From positions 1 through 64,000 of the forward strand of contig NZ_JAAGLY010000033.1 of assembly GCF_010548375.1 (NCBI RefSeq): a DNA stretch of 64,000 bases. Reading direction: 5' to 3'. This document shows positions 18,218 through 25,834 of this stretch, piece by piece (the first letter of the stretch is position 1; every line of letters starts with the position of its first letter). The notes under the pieces were generated by a model that saw only the letters and a list, made by a program, of their open reading frames with translations, was not told the DNA's origin and did not search any database. Made by a program: the position numbers and the translations under genes. The DNA is from Streptomyces sp. SID13726. GTDB taxonomy: Bacteria; Actinomycetota; Actinomycetes; Streptomycetales; Streptomycetaceae.

Positions 18218-18235
18218 CTGTTTGAAGGAGTTCCC

Positions 18236-19603
18236 GTGGCCATCTCGGTCTTCGACCTCTTCTCGATCGGCATCGGCCCGTCCAGCTCCCACACGGTCGG
18301 CCCGATGCGCGCGGCCCGCATGTTCGCCCGGCGGCTGCGCAACGAGGAGTTGCTGCCGTCGGTGGCGTCCGTCCGCTGCGAGCTGTACGGCTCCCTGGGC
18401 GCGACCGGGCACGGCCACGGCACCCCTAAGGCGGTGCTGCTCGGGCTGGAGGGCGCGTCCCCCCGCACGGTCGACGTGGAGAACGCGGACGACCGGGTGG
18501 CGGAGATCAAGGCCGCGGGCCGGCTGAACCTCCTCGGCGAGCGCGAGATCCCGTTCTCCTTCGACGACGACCTGGTGCTGCACCGCCGCAAGACGCTGCC
18601 GTACCACGCCAACGGCATGACGGTGTGGGCCTACGACGCCTCCGGTGCCGAACTCCTGTCCAAGACCTACTACTCGGTGGGCGGCGGGTTCGTCGTCGAC
18701 GAGGAGGCGGTGGGCGCGGACCGGATCAAGCTGGACGACACGGTGCTCAAGTACCCGTTCCGCACGGGTGACGAGCTGCTGCGGCTGGCGAAGGAGACCG
18801 GGCTGTCGATCTCCTCGCTGATGCTGGAGAACGAGCGGGCCTGGCGCACCGAGGACGAGATCCGGGCCGGGCTGCTGGAGATCTGGCGGGTCATGGGGGC
18901 GTGCGTGTCGCGGGGCATGTCCCGCGAGGGCATCCTCCCGGGCGGCCTGCGGGTGCGCCGGCGCGCGGCGGTGACGGCCCGTCAACTCCGGGCCGAGGGC
19001 GATCCGTTGGCGCACGCGATGGAGTGGATCACGCTCTACGCGATGGCCGTGAACGAGGAGAACGCGGCGGGCGGCCGGGTGGTCACCGCGCCCACGAACG
19101 GCGCCGCGGGGATCATCCCCGCGGTCCTGCACTATTACATCAACTTCGTGCCCGGCGCCGACGAGGACGGCGTGGTGCGCTTCCTGCTCGCCGCCGGCGC
19201 GATCGGCATGCTCTTCAAGGAGAACGCCTCCATCTCCGGCGCCGAGGTCGGCTGCCAGGGCGAGGTCGGCTCCGCCTGCTCGATGGCCGCGGGCGCCCTC
19301 GCCGAGGTCCTCGGCGGCTCCCCCGAACAGGTCGAGAACGCCGCCGAGATCGGCATGGAACACAACCTCGGCCTCACCTGCGACCCCGTCGGCGGCCTCG
19401 TCCAGATCCCCTGCATCGAACGCAACGGCATGGCCGCGGTGAAGGCGGTCACGGCGGCACGGATGGCGATGCGGGGGGACGGCTCGCACAAGGTGTCCCT
19501 GGACAAGGTCATCAAGACGATGAAGGACACGGGGGCGGACATGAGCGTGAAGTACAAGGAGACGGCTCGGGGTGGGTTGGCTGTGAACATCATCGAGTGC
19601 TGA
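18236..19603 (+). CDS. sdaA: L-serine ammonia-lyase (iron-sulfur type)
   Basis: 455 residues from GTG at 18236, preceded by GAAGGAG. It is a fused-type serine dehydratase: the beta domain (residues 1-160) opens with FDLFSIGIGPSSSHTVGPMRAA, and the alpha domain contains the 4Fe-4S cysteines, Cys340 and Cys348 in GCQGEVGSACS and Cys382 in LTCDPVGG. It deaminates serine to pyruvate and ammonia. With the riboswitch-gcvT-gcvH-glyA genes it completes a glycine to serine to pyruvate route. The intervening hairpin suggests reduced expression. Confidence 0.95.
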   Translation: MAISVFDLFSIGIGPSSSHTVGPMRAARMFARRLRNEELLPSVASVRCELYGSLGATGHGHGTPKAVLLGLEGASPRTVDVENADDRVAEIKAAGRLNLLGEREIPFSFDDDLVLHRRKTLPYHANGMTVWAYDASGAELLSKTYYSVGGGFVVDEEAVGADRIKLDDTVLKYPFRTGDELLRLAKETGLSISSLMLENERAWRTEDEIRAGLLEIWRVMGACVSRGMSREGILPGGLRVRRRAAVTARQLRAEGDPLAHAMEWITLYAMAVNEENAAGGRVVTAPTNGAAGIIPAVLHYYINFVPGADEDGVVRFLLAAGAIGMLFKENASISGAEVGCQGEVGSACSMAAGALAEVLGGSPEQVENAAEIGMEHNLGLTCDPVGGLVQIPCIERNGMAAVKAVTAARMAMRGDGSHKVSLDKVIKTMKDTGADMSVKYKETARGGLAVNIIEC

Positions 19604-19786
19604 GGCAACAGAACCTGGCCAGCGGGTTCGTGCTTTCAGCGCTGCCAGGACCTTCCTTTCCCGTGGTGCCCGAGTGAGGTCTGTAGCGTGCCTGTCGGCT
19701 GCTCGCAGTCCGCTTGCGGTCTTCTGAGGTGTCCCGCAGCGCTGGGCTCCTCCGTAGCAGGTGAGGCGCTCAGTCCAGAACAGCGA

Positions 19787-20254
19787 TCACTGCCTCTGAC
19801 ACCAGCAGCCCGGCCTCCTCGAACCGCCGCCCCTCCACGCCGTCCCGCACCGATCGATCTCCTCATGCAACTGACGGAGCGCCTGTTCATCGAACCCCTG
19901 GCGACCTTTGAGGTAGTCCACTCCTCGCCCGATGAATCCACCATCGTCGTCGACCACACAGGGCCAGATCGCGCACACCGCAGCCACGACAGCTTCGGCA
20001 ACCCCTACCGTCCGAAAATCGACGCCGAAGCCATCCCACTCCCCGATGAGTCCACGAATGATGGAGAGTTCATCTGATTCAAACTCTCTCTCCAACTCAC
20101 CTTCCGTGTCTGGTTCGATCCAGGCAATGGAACCTTCGTGTGACACGGCGATTCGCCCATCCCGCAGATCTGCACTCAACCCACGAGCGGTCAACTGGCC
20201 TTGAAGGACCTCCACGGTCACTCCTCGAGGCAAACACACAACAAGTGATTTCAC
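19787..20254 (-). CDS. Immunity-like hypothetical protein with frameshifted C-terminus
   Basis: 155 residues as read, from ATG at 20254. Residues 1-130 look coding (acidic, mixed alpha/beta), but the last ~20 residues (GTAWRGGGSRRPGCWCQRQ) do not. In the neighbouring frame the sequence reads DGVEGRRFEEAGLLVSEAV and then IAVLD, ending with a stop at 19770-19772. A one-base loss (or two-base gain) near 19843-19849 would explain this. It lies third behind the RHS toxin remnant and another immunity-like gene, at visibly lower GC than its surroundings. No family recognised; small size and place suggest an immunity protein. It may be a pseudogene. Confidence 0.55.
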   Translation of the reverse strand: MKSLVVCLPRGVTVEVLQGQLTARGLSADLRDGRIAVSHEGSIAWIEPDTEGELEREFESDELSIIRGLIGEWDGFGVDFRTVGVAEAVVAAVCAIWPCVVDDDGGFIGRGVDYLKGRQGFDEQALRQLHEEIDRCGTAWRGGGSRRPGCWCQRQ

Positions 20255-20311
20255 CGCTCACCCATCTCCAGCAAGGAATCTCACCTCACCCCATCGAAAA
20301 CCCGTTGGCCA

Positions 20312-20806
20312 CTAGGCATCCGATTCCTCCTGACCCATACCTCCACCCAATATCCGCACAAAGCGATTTTCAGCAAGCGAGGGATATCCATCCGTCACTC
20401 GCGCCAATCCCTCGCGAATGAATCTGTCTCCAGCCACGAGGAAATCATCGACTGCGCAACTCACTTCACGGTCCACATAGCTTGGAACCGCGCGAAGGGA
20501 GAGCCGGTCGGGATGGAGCTTGAAATCGATGAATTCATCATTCTCCGTGAATTCAATCCTACCAAACCCTGGGGCGCCTTGAACGAATGCCATCACTTGA
20601 TGGACGCAGTACATGGCATCGAACAGCGGTACCCATCCCCACGGAGGACCAATTTCGACACCATCATGCGAGATGTGCAACGTTCCCAAGAAGTAGTACC
20701 ACCTCAGGTCACCTCTCGACACCTCTGCCAAATCGTCACCTTGAATATGCTCTCGACCATGACTGGAGTAGTCCATGCTCGAACCAAAACGGATCTCCAT
20801 ATGCAC
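20312..20806 (-). CDS. Putative immunity protein of the RHS toxin
   Basis: 164 residues from GTG at 20806 (or ATG at 20800), beginning immediately after the toxin stop codon at 20807-20809, so translation is probably coupled. The protein is soluble, with no signal peptide; it has several Trp/Tyr/Phe-rich strands (RWYYFLGTLHI, EIGPPWGWVPLF) and a helical C-terminus. I cannot name the family. Position directly 3' of a polymorphic toxin C-terminus is the classic place for the cognate immunity gene. Base composition is lower in GC than the housekeeping genes nearby, consistent with horizontal acquisition. Confidence 0.6.
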   Translation of the reverse strand: MHMEIRFGSSMDYSSHGREHIQGDDLAEVSRGDLRWYYFLGTLHISHDGVEIGPPWGWVPLFDAMYCVHQVMAFVQGAPGFGRIEFTENDEFIDFKLHPDRLSLRAVPSYVDREVSCAVDDFLVAGDRFIREGLARVTDGYPSLAENRFVRILGGGMGQEESDA

Positions 20807-22406
20807 TCACTTCACAGGGAAAGCATTCCGGACATACTTGAGGTCGGGGTCATAGTACACACGGAGCGTGTAGAGCGGAGTCCGTTTCGAGTTCCTCATA
20901 TGCCCAACCGGCTCTTCGTATGTGAATTCTTTGACCACGCCATCCTTATTATCCGTCCCTTCGTTCACCTTTCCTCTCCTCAGTACATCTTTGATGAGTG
21001 CCGCCCGAGATTCTGGCGTAGTCTCGGGTAGCCATTCCGTCTTGGACGCATCGCTGGCGAATATACCCTCGGGTGTATGGCCATTCGTAATATGCGCATC
21101 ATTGATGGTTACGTCATCGTAGTTATCGCTCCCTGAGCTGGAGTTTGTCTTCGCTTCCCTGAATGCCTTGCCCAGCCCGTCGTTGATGCGGCCGATGCCA
21201 TCTGCTGTACCGACCGCGCCGACCCCGATCAGGCCCACGCCCCCCGCGACAGCGGGTGCGCCGGCCAGGCAGCCGACGCCGGTGAGGCAAACGGCTGCGC
21301 CGCCGATGACTGCGTCACCGCCGAAGCCCATCAGGAACATGCTGCCGACGGTTTCCGCGCCGCCGATCCAGACATCGGGCTGGGAGAAGATCGCGGTGCC
21401 GTAGTCGACGACGGTGTTCTTGACATCCGACAGCCAACCCCAGCCACTGCTCTTCTTCTTGGTCTGGCCGGTGTTGCTGGTGGTTGCCGTACCGCTACTG
21501 CATTTGTGCGTGTCGCAGTAGTGGCTGGAGCCCTGGTACTTCTTCGATCCCGGGTCGTTCTCGGCGTGATAGGTGCCGTACGTGCCGTTGCTGCCGGAGC
21601 AGAAGTGCACCGGCCCGCAGCTTTCCAGGCCTGTCGGATCGCTCTGGGTGACCGGGCTGTTGTCGGCGTAGGTGTAGCCGTTGAGGGATTGGCTGTCGCT
21701 TGTGTCGAGGAGTGGATCGACGCTGAGGAAACGGCCGATGGTCGGGTCGTATTGGCGGGCGCCGACATAGGTGAGACCGGTGGAGGAGTCGGCGGACTTG
21801 CCGAGAAAGGCCTTGTCGTCCGGCCAGGTGCCGGTGCCGCCGGCGCGGGAGGCGCCGAAGGGGGTGGTGTACCGCTTCGTGACCGCCTGGCTGGTGGCGT
21901 CGAGGACCAGGCTGCTCGTCCCGTGCTGGTCGGCCGCGAGCCAGGAGAGGGTTCCGGTGCCGGACTTGTTGGTGCGCAGGGCGATGGTCTGGCCGGCTGC
22001 GGTGTAGTACCGCTGGGCCCAGTACTTGGCGGTCGAGGTGGACGTGTCGAGGTGGACCTCGGTGCCGTCTTCGAGGTACAGCACGGTTTCGCCTGCCGTC
22101 CGGATCGGCGTATGTGGTCGTGTACTCCGTACGGTCGGCCGGCACCTCGACCGCGGAACCGGTCGCCAGCGCTTTCTGCGCGGCCGCGGCGTCCGGCGAA
22201 AGGGACGCCGAATCGACGGAACCCGCATCCTGACCGTCAGCAACTGCCGTATACGCGGCGGCCGTTGCGGCAGGCTGAATCAACAAGACGATCGCGGCCA
22301 GCCACGCCGTACGTGACGACCGCACACGTCTACCCCCCGAAGTCTCCACAGCCCACCCCTGAGCACTTGACGAACCGATCACCATCACTTGGCGATTGAG
22401 GATCAT
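20807..22406 (-). pseudogene. RHS-repeat polymorphic toxin, internally deleted and frameshifted
   Basis: The N-terminal ~100 codons start at ATG 22406 (signal-like TAWLAAIVLLIQPAATAAA, then VEVPADRTEYTTTYADPDGR). They are followed, in a different frame from about 22095-22100, by the C-terminal part of an RHS protein: ETVLYLEDGTEVHLDTSTST, the core signature GLTYVGARQYDPTIGRFLSV and DPTGLESCGPVHFC, a Ser/Thr linker, a hydrophobic Gly/Ala segment and a ~110-residue toxin domain ending at 20807. Intact Streptomyces RHS proteins are typically about 2000 residues, so the middle is missing. The toxin domain (AHITNGHTPEG, SKTEWLPETT, RVYYDPDLKYVRNAFPVK) loosely matches the bacterial EndoU/BECR RNase pattern; this is inference. 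Two immunity-like genes follow. Confidence 0.75.
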
Positions 22407-22616
22407 GGCAAGGAAGGCTCAGTCGAAGTCCAAGGGACGTTCAAAGATTGAGCAAGCAAACGACTCAGCAGATGCAAAGAATGTGATCGTTCACCTTGAT
22501 GACAGCCGCCGTACGGAGACGCGACAACTGTCGAGAGATCCAAGGCCCGCCGAGGTCACCCAACCCGGCTTGTCCAGGTCGGCCACATGGTCATCGAGTG
22601 CCTGGGGGTGTGACGG

Positions 22617-23306
22617 CTACGGCCGGGTCGGCTCGGCGGGTCCGGTCAGTTCCGTGTAGAGCGGTTCGAAGTCGAAGGGGTACTCGATCGCGGCGCTTCC
22701 GGCGAGGGACTGGACGGCGTGTCGGCGCATGCGGGGGCCGTAGGTGGGGTGGCTGATCAGGTCCGAGTAGGTCTTGCGTTTGGCGAGGTCCAGAAGCTCC
22801 GCCGTGTCGGCCAGGTAGACGTCGAAGCCCGGGTACATGAGGCCGAGGTAGGGCAGGTCGTCGAAGTCGAGGGCGAGGACCGGGTATTCGCCCTCCTCGT
22901 CCGGCTCGGTCACGGCGAGGACGCGTCGGGAGTCCGAGCCGCCGGGCAGCAGGAAGCACTCGGCGAAGTGCCCGGACAGCCACGCGAACTCCGGGCCCCA
23001 GAAGTCGCCCATCTCGTCCGCGACCAGCTGGTCCAGCGGCCGGGGTGCGAATCCGCCGTCCGGGGTGAACCAGTGGTGGCGCTCCAGCAGGCTCGTGTCG
23101 TACGCCAGCCAGGCGCGCAGGCTCGGCGACAGGGGGCGGCCGGAGGGGAACGCGGCCTCGGCGAGGACGTTCTCAGGCATCGGGCGGGGGGTGCCGCCCT
23201 CCACCCAGGGCACGTTCACGTACGGCAGCAGATACGGCAGCGCGCTCGCCGCGGGATCGCGTCGGACCGCCTCGATGACCCGCTCGGTCAACCGGACTCC
23301 GTGCAT
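22617..23306 (-). CDS. SMI1/KNR4 (SUKH)-like protein at the end of the operon
   Basis: 229 residues from ATG at 23306. The pattern LRAWLAYDTSLLERHHWF followed by FGP-like loops and DFDDLPYLGLMYPGFDVYLA fits the SUKH/YrhA-like fold, with no signal peptide or membrane segment. SUKH proteins often act as immunity proteins against nuclease toxins or as binding adaptors. It is the last gene of the minus-strand operon, 87 bases after the preceding gene across a direct-repeat spacer, so it might also be independently expressed. The family call is moderate; the role in the operon is inferred from the presence of three such proteins. Confidence 0.6.
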   Translation of the reverse strand: MHGVRLTERVIEAVRRDPAASALPYLLPYVNVPWVEGGTPRPMPENVLAEAAFPSGRPLSPSLRAWLAYDTSLLERHHWFTPDGGFAPRPLDQLVADEMGDFWGPEFAWLSGHFAECFLLPGGSDSRRVLAVTEPDEEGEYPVLALDFDDLPYLGLMYPGFDVYLADTAELLDLAKRKTYSDLISHPTYGPRMRRHAVQSLAGSAAIEYPFDFEPLYTELTGPAEPTRP

Positions 23307-23330
23307 GGGCTTTCTCGCCTCTTCGTGGGT

Positions 23331-23392
23331 CGTGTGTCGTGTGTCAGGTGTAGTCGTGTGTCAGGTGTAGGTGTGTGTCAGGTGTAGGTGTG
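23331..23392. repeat. Direct repeats of GTGTGTCAGGTGTAG
   Basis: Three consecutive copies of a 17-18 base unit (core GTGTGTCAGGTGTAG) plus a partial copy fill the 87-base gap between the last two genes of the operon. The motif is non-coding and has low sequence complexity. Confidence 0.75.
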
Positions 23393-23393
23393 G

Positions 23394-23924
23394 TCAGGGC
23401 AGGAAGGGGCTGATCCAGTCCGCGAACCGCCCGCCGAACTCCGCCTGCGCCGCCGCGAGGACCGCGTCGGGGTCCTTCGCCACCGGCAGGCCGAAGTGCA
23501 GGTCCAACCAGGCCACGTACTCGTCGTGGCAGTCGGTGTGCGGATCGTCCTCGTCGCGGTAGAAGTACGCCCTCTCGTGCTCGACGCTGATCTCCTCGTC
23601 GAAACCGAGGAGTTGGAACAGCTCGCGCAGATGGCGGGCCACCACGTGCTCCCCGCCCTCGTCGCCGAAGACGACCACGGGGAGGCTCGCCAGGTCCTCC
23701 CGGTCGTCGACGCGCCACAGCGCGTAGAACGAACCGCCGCCGGTGGCCTGGGCGAAGGGGATCAGGCGGGCGAGGAACTCCGGGTCCTCCGACCAGGCCG
23801 GCAGACCGGACTCCTCGCCGTATTCGGTGAGCCCGAATCCCCGCGCGTAATTCTCGTAACCGACCCTGTCCTGGAAGGCCTTGAGCAGGTTCAGTTCGTC
23901 GATGGGGGAATGGTCCAGCCTCAC
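23394..23924 (-). CDS. SMI1/KNR4-like protein in the MoxR-VWA operon
   Basis: 176 residues from GTG at 23924, whose GTGA overlaps the stop of the SWIM gene. Acidic and aromatic throughout, with ATGGGSFYALWRVDD and LPVVVFGDEGGEHVVARHLREL, a pattern seen in SMI1/KNR4-like (SUKH superfamily) proteins, which usually present a 'G-x-x-F/W-x-W' strand and act as binding or immunity modules. No signal peptide. Tight coupling to the SWIM protein suggests it works in the same complex. The start was chosen from the four-base overlap that recurs through this operon. Family certainty is moderate. Confidence 0.65.
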   Translation of the reverse strand: MRLDHSPIDELNLLKAFQDRVGYENYARGFGLTEYGEESGLPAWSEDPEFLARLIPFAQATGGGSFYALWRVDDREDLASLPVVVFGDEGGEHVVARHLRELFQLLGFDEEISVEHERAYFYRDEDDPHTDCHDEYVAWLDLHFGLPVAKDPDAVLAAAQAEFGGRFADWISPFLP

Positions 23925-25834
23925 CAGGTGGACCTCACCAACGCCCGTTCCGCGCCCGCCAGATGGACGGCCGCGCTGAGCCAGACCTGGGCGTAGCGGT
24001 CCGCGTCCGGGTCGCTCAGGCGGCCGAAGACGTCCCGGGTACGGCGGTCCGCCTCGGCGGTGAGGGCGGTGGCCAGGTCGGCCATGGTGCCGAAGCCGCT
24101 GCGGCGCAGGGCGGCCGCGCTGCCCTGCCGGTCGCCGTCCCGCGCGGGTTCGGCGACCGCTCGACGCCCTCCGGCGACCGCGAGTTCGACCAGCCGCCGC
24201 ATCCGCCACAGCGGGGAGTCGGCGAGGGGGTCGGCCGGGGTGCCGTCGAACCCGGCCACGGAGGGCAGGGCGTCCGGGGGCGGGAAGTGCGCGCCCCGGA
24301 GGCGGTCGTACCCCAGGTCGGCACGGTCCAGCCACTCCGGGGGCAGCCGCAGCGTGGCTTCGGTGCCGGGCACCGGGCCCACGGCGAGGGGACGGAGGGT
24401 GGCGGCGCGGTCGGGGTCGAGGCGGGCGATCACCCGGATACGGATGCCGGGGCGGGCGGCTAGCTGGGCGAAGTTGGGGGTGTGTGCGAGGTCGGGGTGG
24501 GGGTGCGCGGGGAGGAGGCGGATCGGCGGGCCCGGGGGTGGGGTGAGGGTGGGGGTGGGTGGGGTGGCGTTCGGTGATTCCGCCGGTCGAGCTGTGAGTG
24601 GGTCGGTCTGCGGCCCGTCCTCCTCGGCGCCGGGGCGCAGTTCGCGTGCCAGCAGGGTGTCCCCCGTACCGCCCACGATCACCAGGTCGCAGCCGACGAG
24701 GGCCTGGTTGGTGTCCTCCGGCTCGGTGAGGTGGGACATGATCTGCTCGGACAGGGGGCGGTCGAACAGGGCCGTCAGGGGGGCGGACGTCCAGGGCCGG
24801 CCCGGCACGGGGGTGGCCTTGACCCCCTTGCCCGCGCCCAGGCGGCCCTCCGGGGAGATCGTGGCGCCGGAGATCAGCAGGCCGCCGCGGGCCAGTCGGG
24901 CGTGGTCCAGGGCGCCGGAGCCCAGCGCCACGGTGGCCGTCGCGGCGTCCCTGGCGCGGGCCGGGCCGCCGGGCTTGACGTCGGCGACGGAGAACCAGCG
25001 GCCGTCCTCGCCGAGCAGGTGGGTGACGACACCGCCGTAGCCGGTGGCGCTGAGCACCGGCTCCCGGCAGACGCCGAGGACCTTCAGCGCGCCGCCCGCA
25101 CGGTAGCCTCGGCGGGCCGTGCCGACCAGGGCCGGATCGGGGTCGGCGGACGCCAACCGGTGTGTGGTGAGCAGGAGTTCGCGCACGGACTCCACCAGGT
25201 CGGCGAGCCGGTGCCCGTCCTCGCGGGCCCGGGCGGACCGCAGTCCCCGTACGACCCGCAGCGCCGCGGCCTCCGCCCGGTGCAGCCCGGCCAGCCGCGC
25301 GGCGTGCGCGGCGCGGAGCAGTTCGGCCTGCGGGACGGCTCCGGCGGCGGGGACCCCTGCGGTGAGTACGGCCGCGGCGGCGGCCCGGAGTGCGGTGGCC
25401 GCGGTGACCTGGGCGCGGGTGGGGCCCGAAGGCGGGGCGGGGGGCGCCTCCACGGCCGTTGAACGCGCCGGTGCCGTCGGCTCATCGGCCTCTACCTCTG
25501 CCTCTACCTCTACGGCGGTGTCGGCGGCGCCCGGTTCCGCCACCGGGCAGGCGCTCAGGATCGCGGCCCGATGCAGGCACCGGGGTGCCAACAGGCAGCC
25601 GCAGACCGCCTGTTCGGCTTCGGTGATCGTCCCCGAAGGACCTGGCGTGAGGACCACCTCCGCGTCCTCGCCGCACCGGATGCTGAGGGTCCCGTCGGAG
25701 TCGGCGACCGGGAGCGTCGCGTACGACTCGACCGCGGCGTCCAGCTTCTTGCGGAGCCGGGAGGTCAGGCCCTCGACGGCGGCGGCGACCACTTCGGGTG
25801 CCGCCGGGGGCAGTTGGGGCTTCATCGGGATCAT
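23921..25834 (-). CDS. SWIM zinc-finger protein (YehQ-like)
   Basis: 637 residues from ATG at 25834 (ATGA overlap with the upstream gene's stop). The SWIM zinc motif CxCx5CxH is intact: Cys78, Cys80, Cys86, His88 in VCGCLLAPRCLHR. The following ~400 residues are mostly alpha-helical and Ala/Arg-rich, interrupted by a Pro/Thr-rich linker around residues 410-440. SWIM domains bind DNA or protein. In E. coli the comparable gene yehQ lies next to a VWA gene (yehP) and a MoxR gene (yehL), as here. It is cytoplasmic. I infer that it is the nucleic-acid or protein-binding subunit of the system. Confidence 0.8.
   Translation of the reverse strand: MIPMKPQLPPAAPEVVAAAVEGLTSRLRKKLDAAVESYATLPVADSDGTLSIRCGEDAEVVLTPGPSGTITEAEQAVCGCLLAPRCLHRAAILSACPVAEPGAADTAVEVEAEVEADEPTAPARSTAVEAPPAPPSGPTRAQVTAATALRAAAAAVLTAGVPAAGAVPQAELLRAAHAARLAGLHRAEAAALRVVRGLRSARAREDGHRLADLVESVRELLLTTHRLASADPDPALVGTARRGYRAGGALKVLGVCREPVLSATGYGGVVTHLLGEDGRWFSVADVKPGGPARARDAATATVALGSGALDHARLARGGLLISGATISPEGRLGAGKGVKATPVPGRPWTSAPLTALFDRPLSEQIMSHLTEPEDTNQALVGCDLVIVGGTGDTLLARELRPGAEEDGPQTDPLTARPAESPNATPPTPTLTPPPGPPIRLLPAHPHPDLAHTPNFAQLAARPGIRIRVIARLDPDRAATLRPLAVGPVPGTEATLRLPPEWLDRADLGYDRLRGAHFPPPDALPSVAGFDGTPADPLADSPLWRMRRLVELAVAGGRRAVAEPARDGDRQGSAAALRRSGFGTMADLATALTAEADRRTRDVFGRLSDPDADRYAQVWLSAAVHLAGAERALVRSTW

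Noticed and set aside
22408..22620. Small basic plus-strand frame starting MARKAQSKSKG
   Set aside because: No ribosome site, and it lies in the lower-GC upstream region of the RHS gene where promoter sequence is expected.
23331..23392. Direct repeats as a CRISPR-like element
   Set aside because: Units are only 17-18 bases and contiguous, with no spacers.
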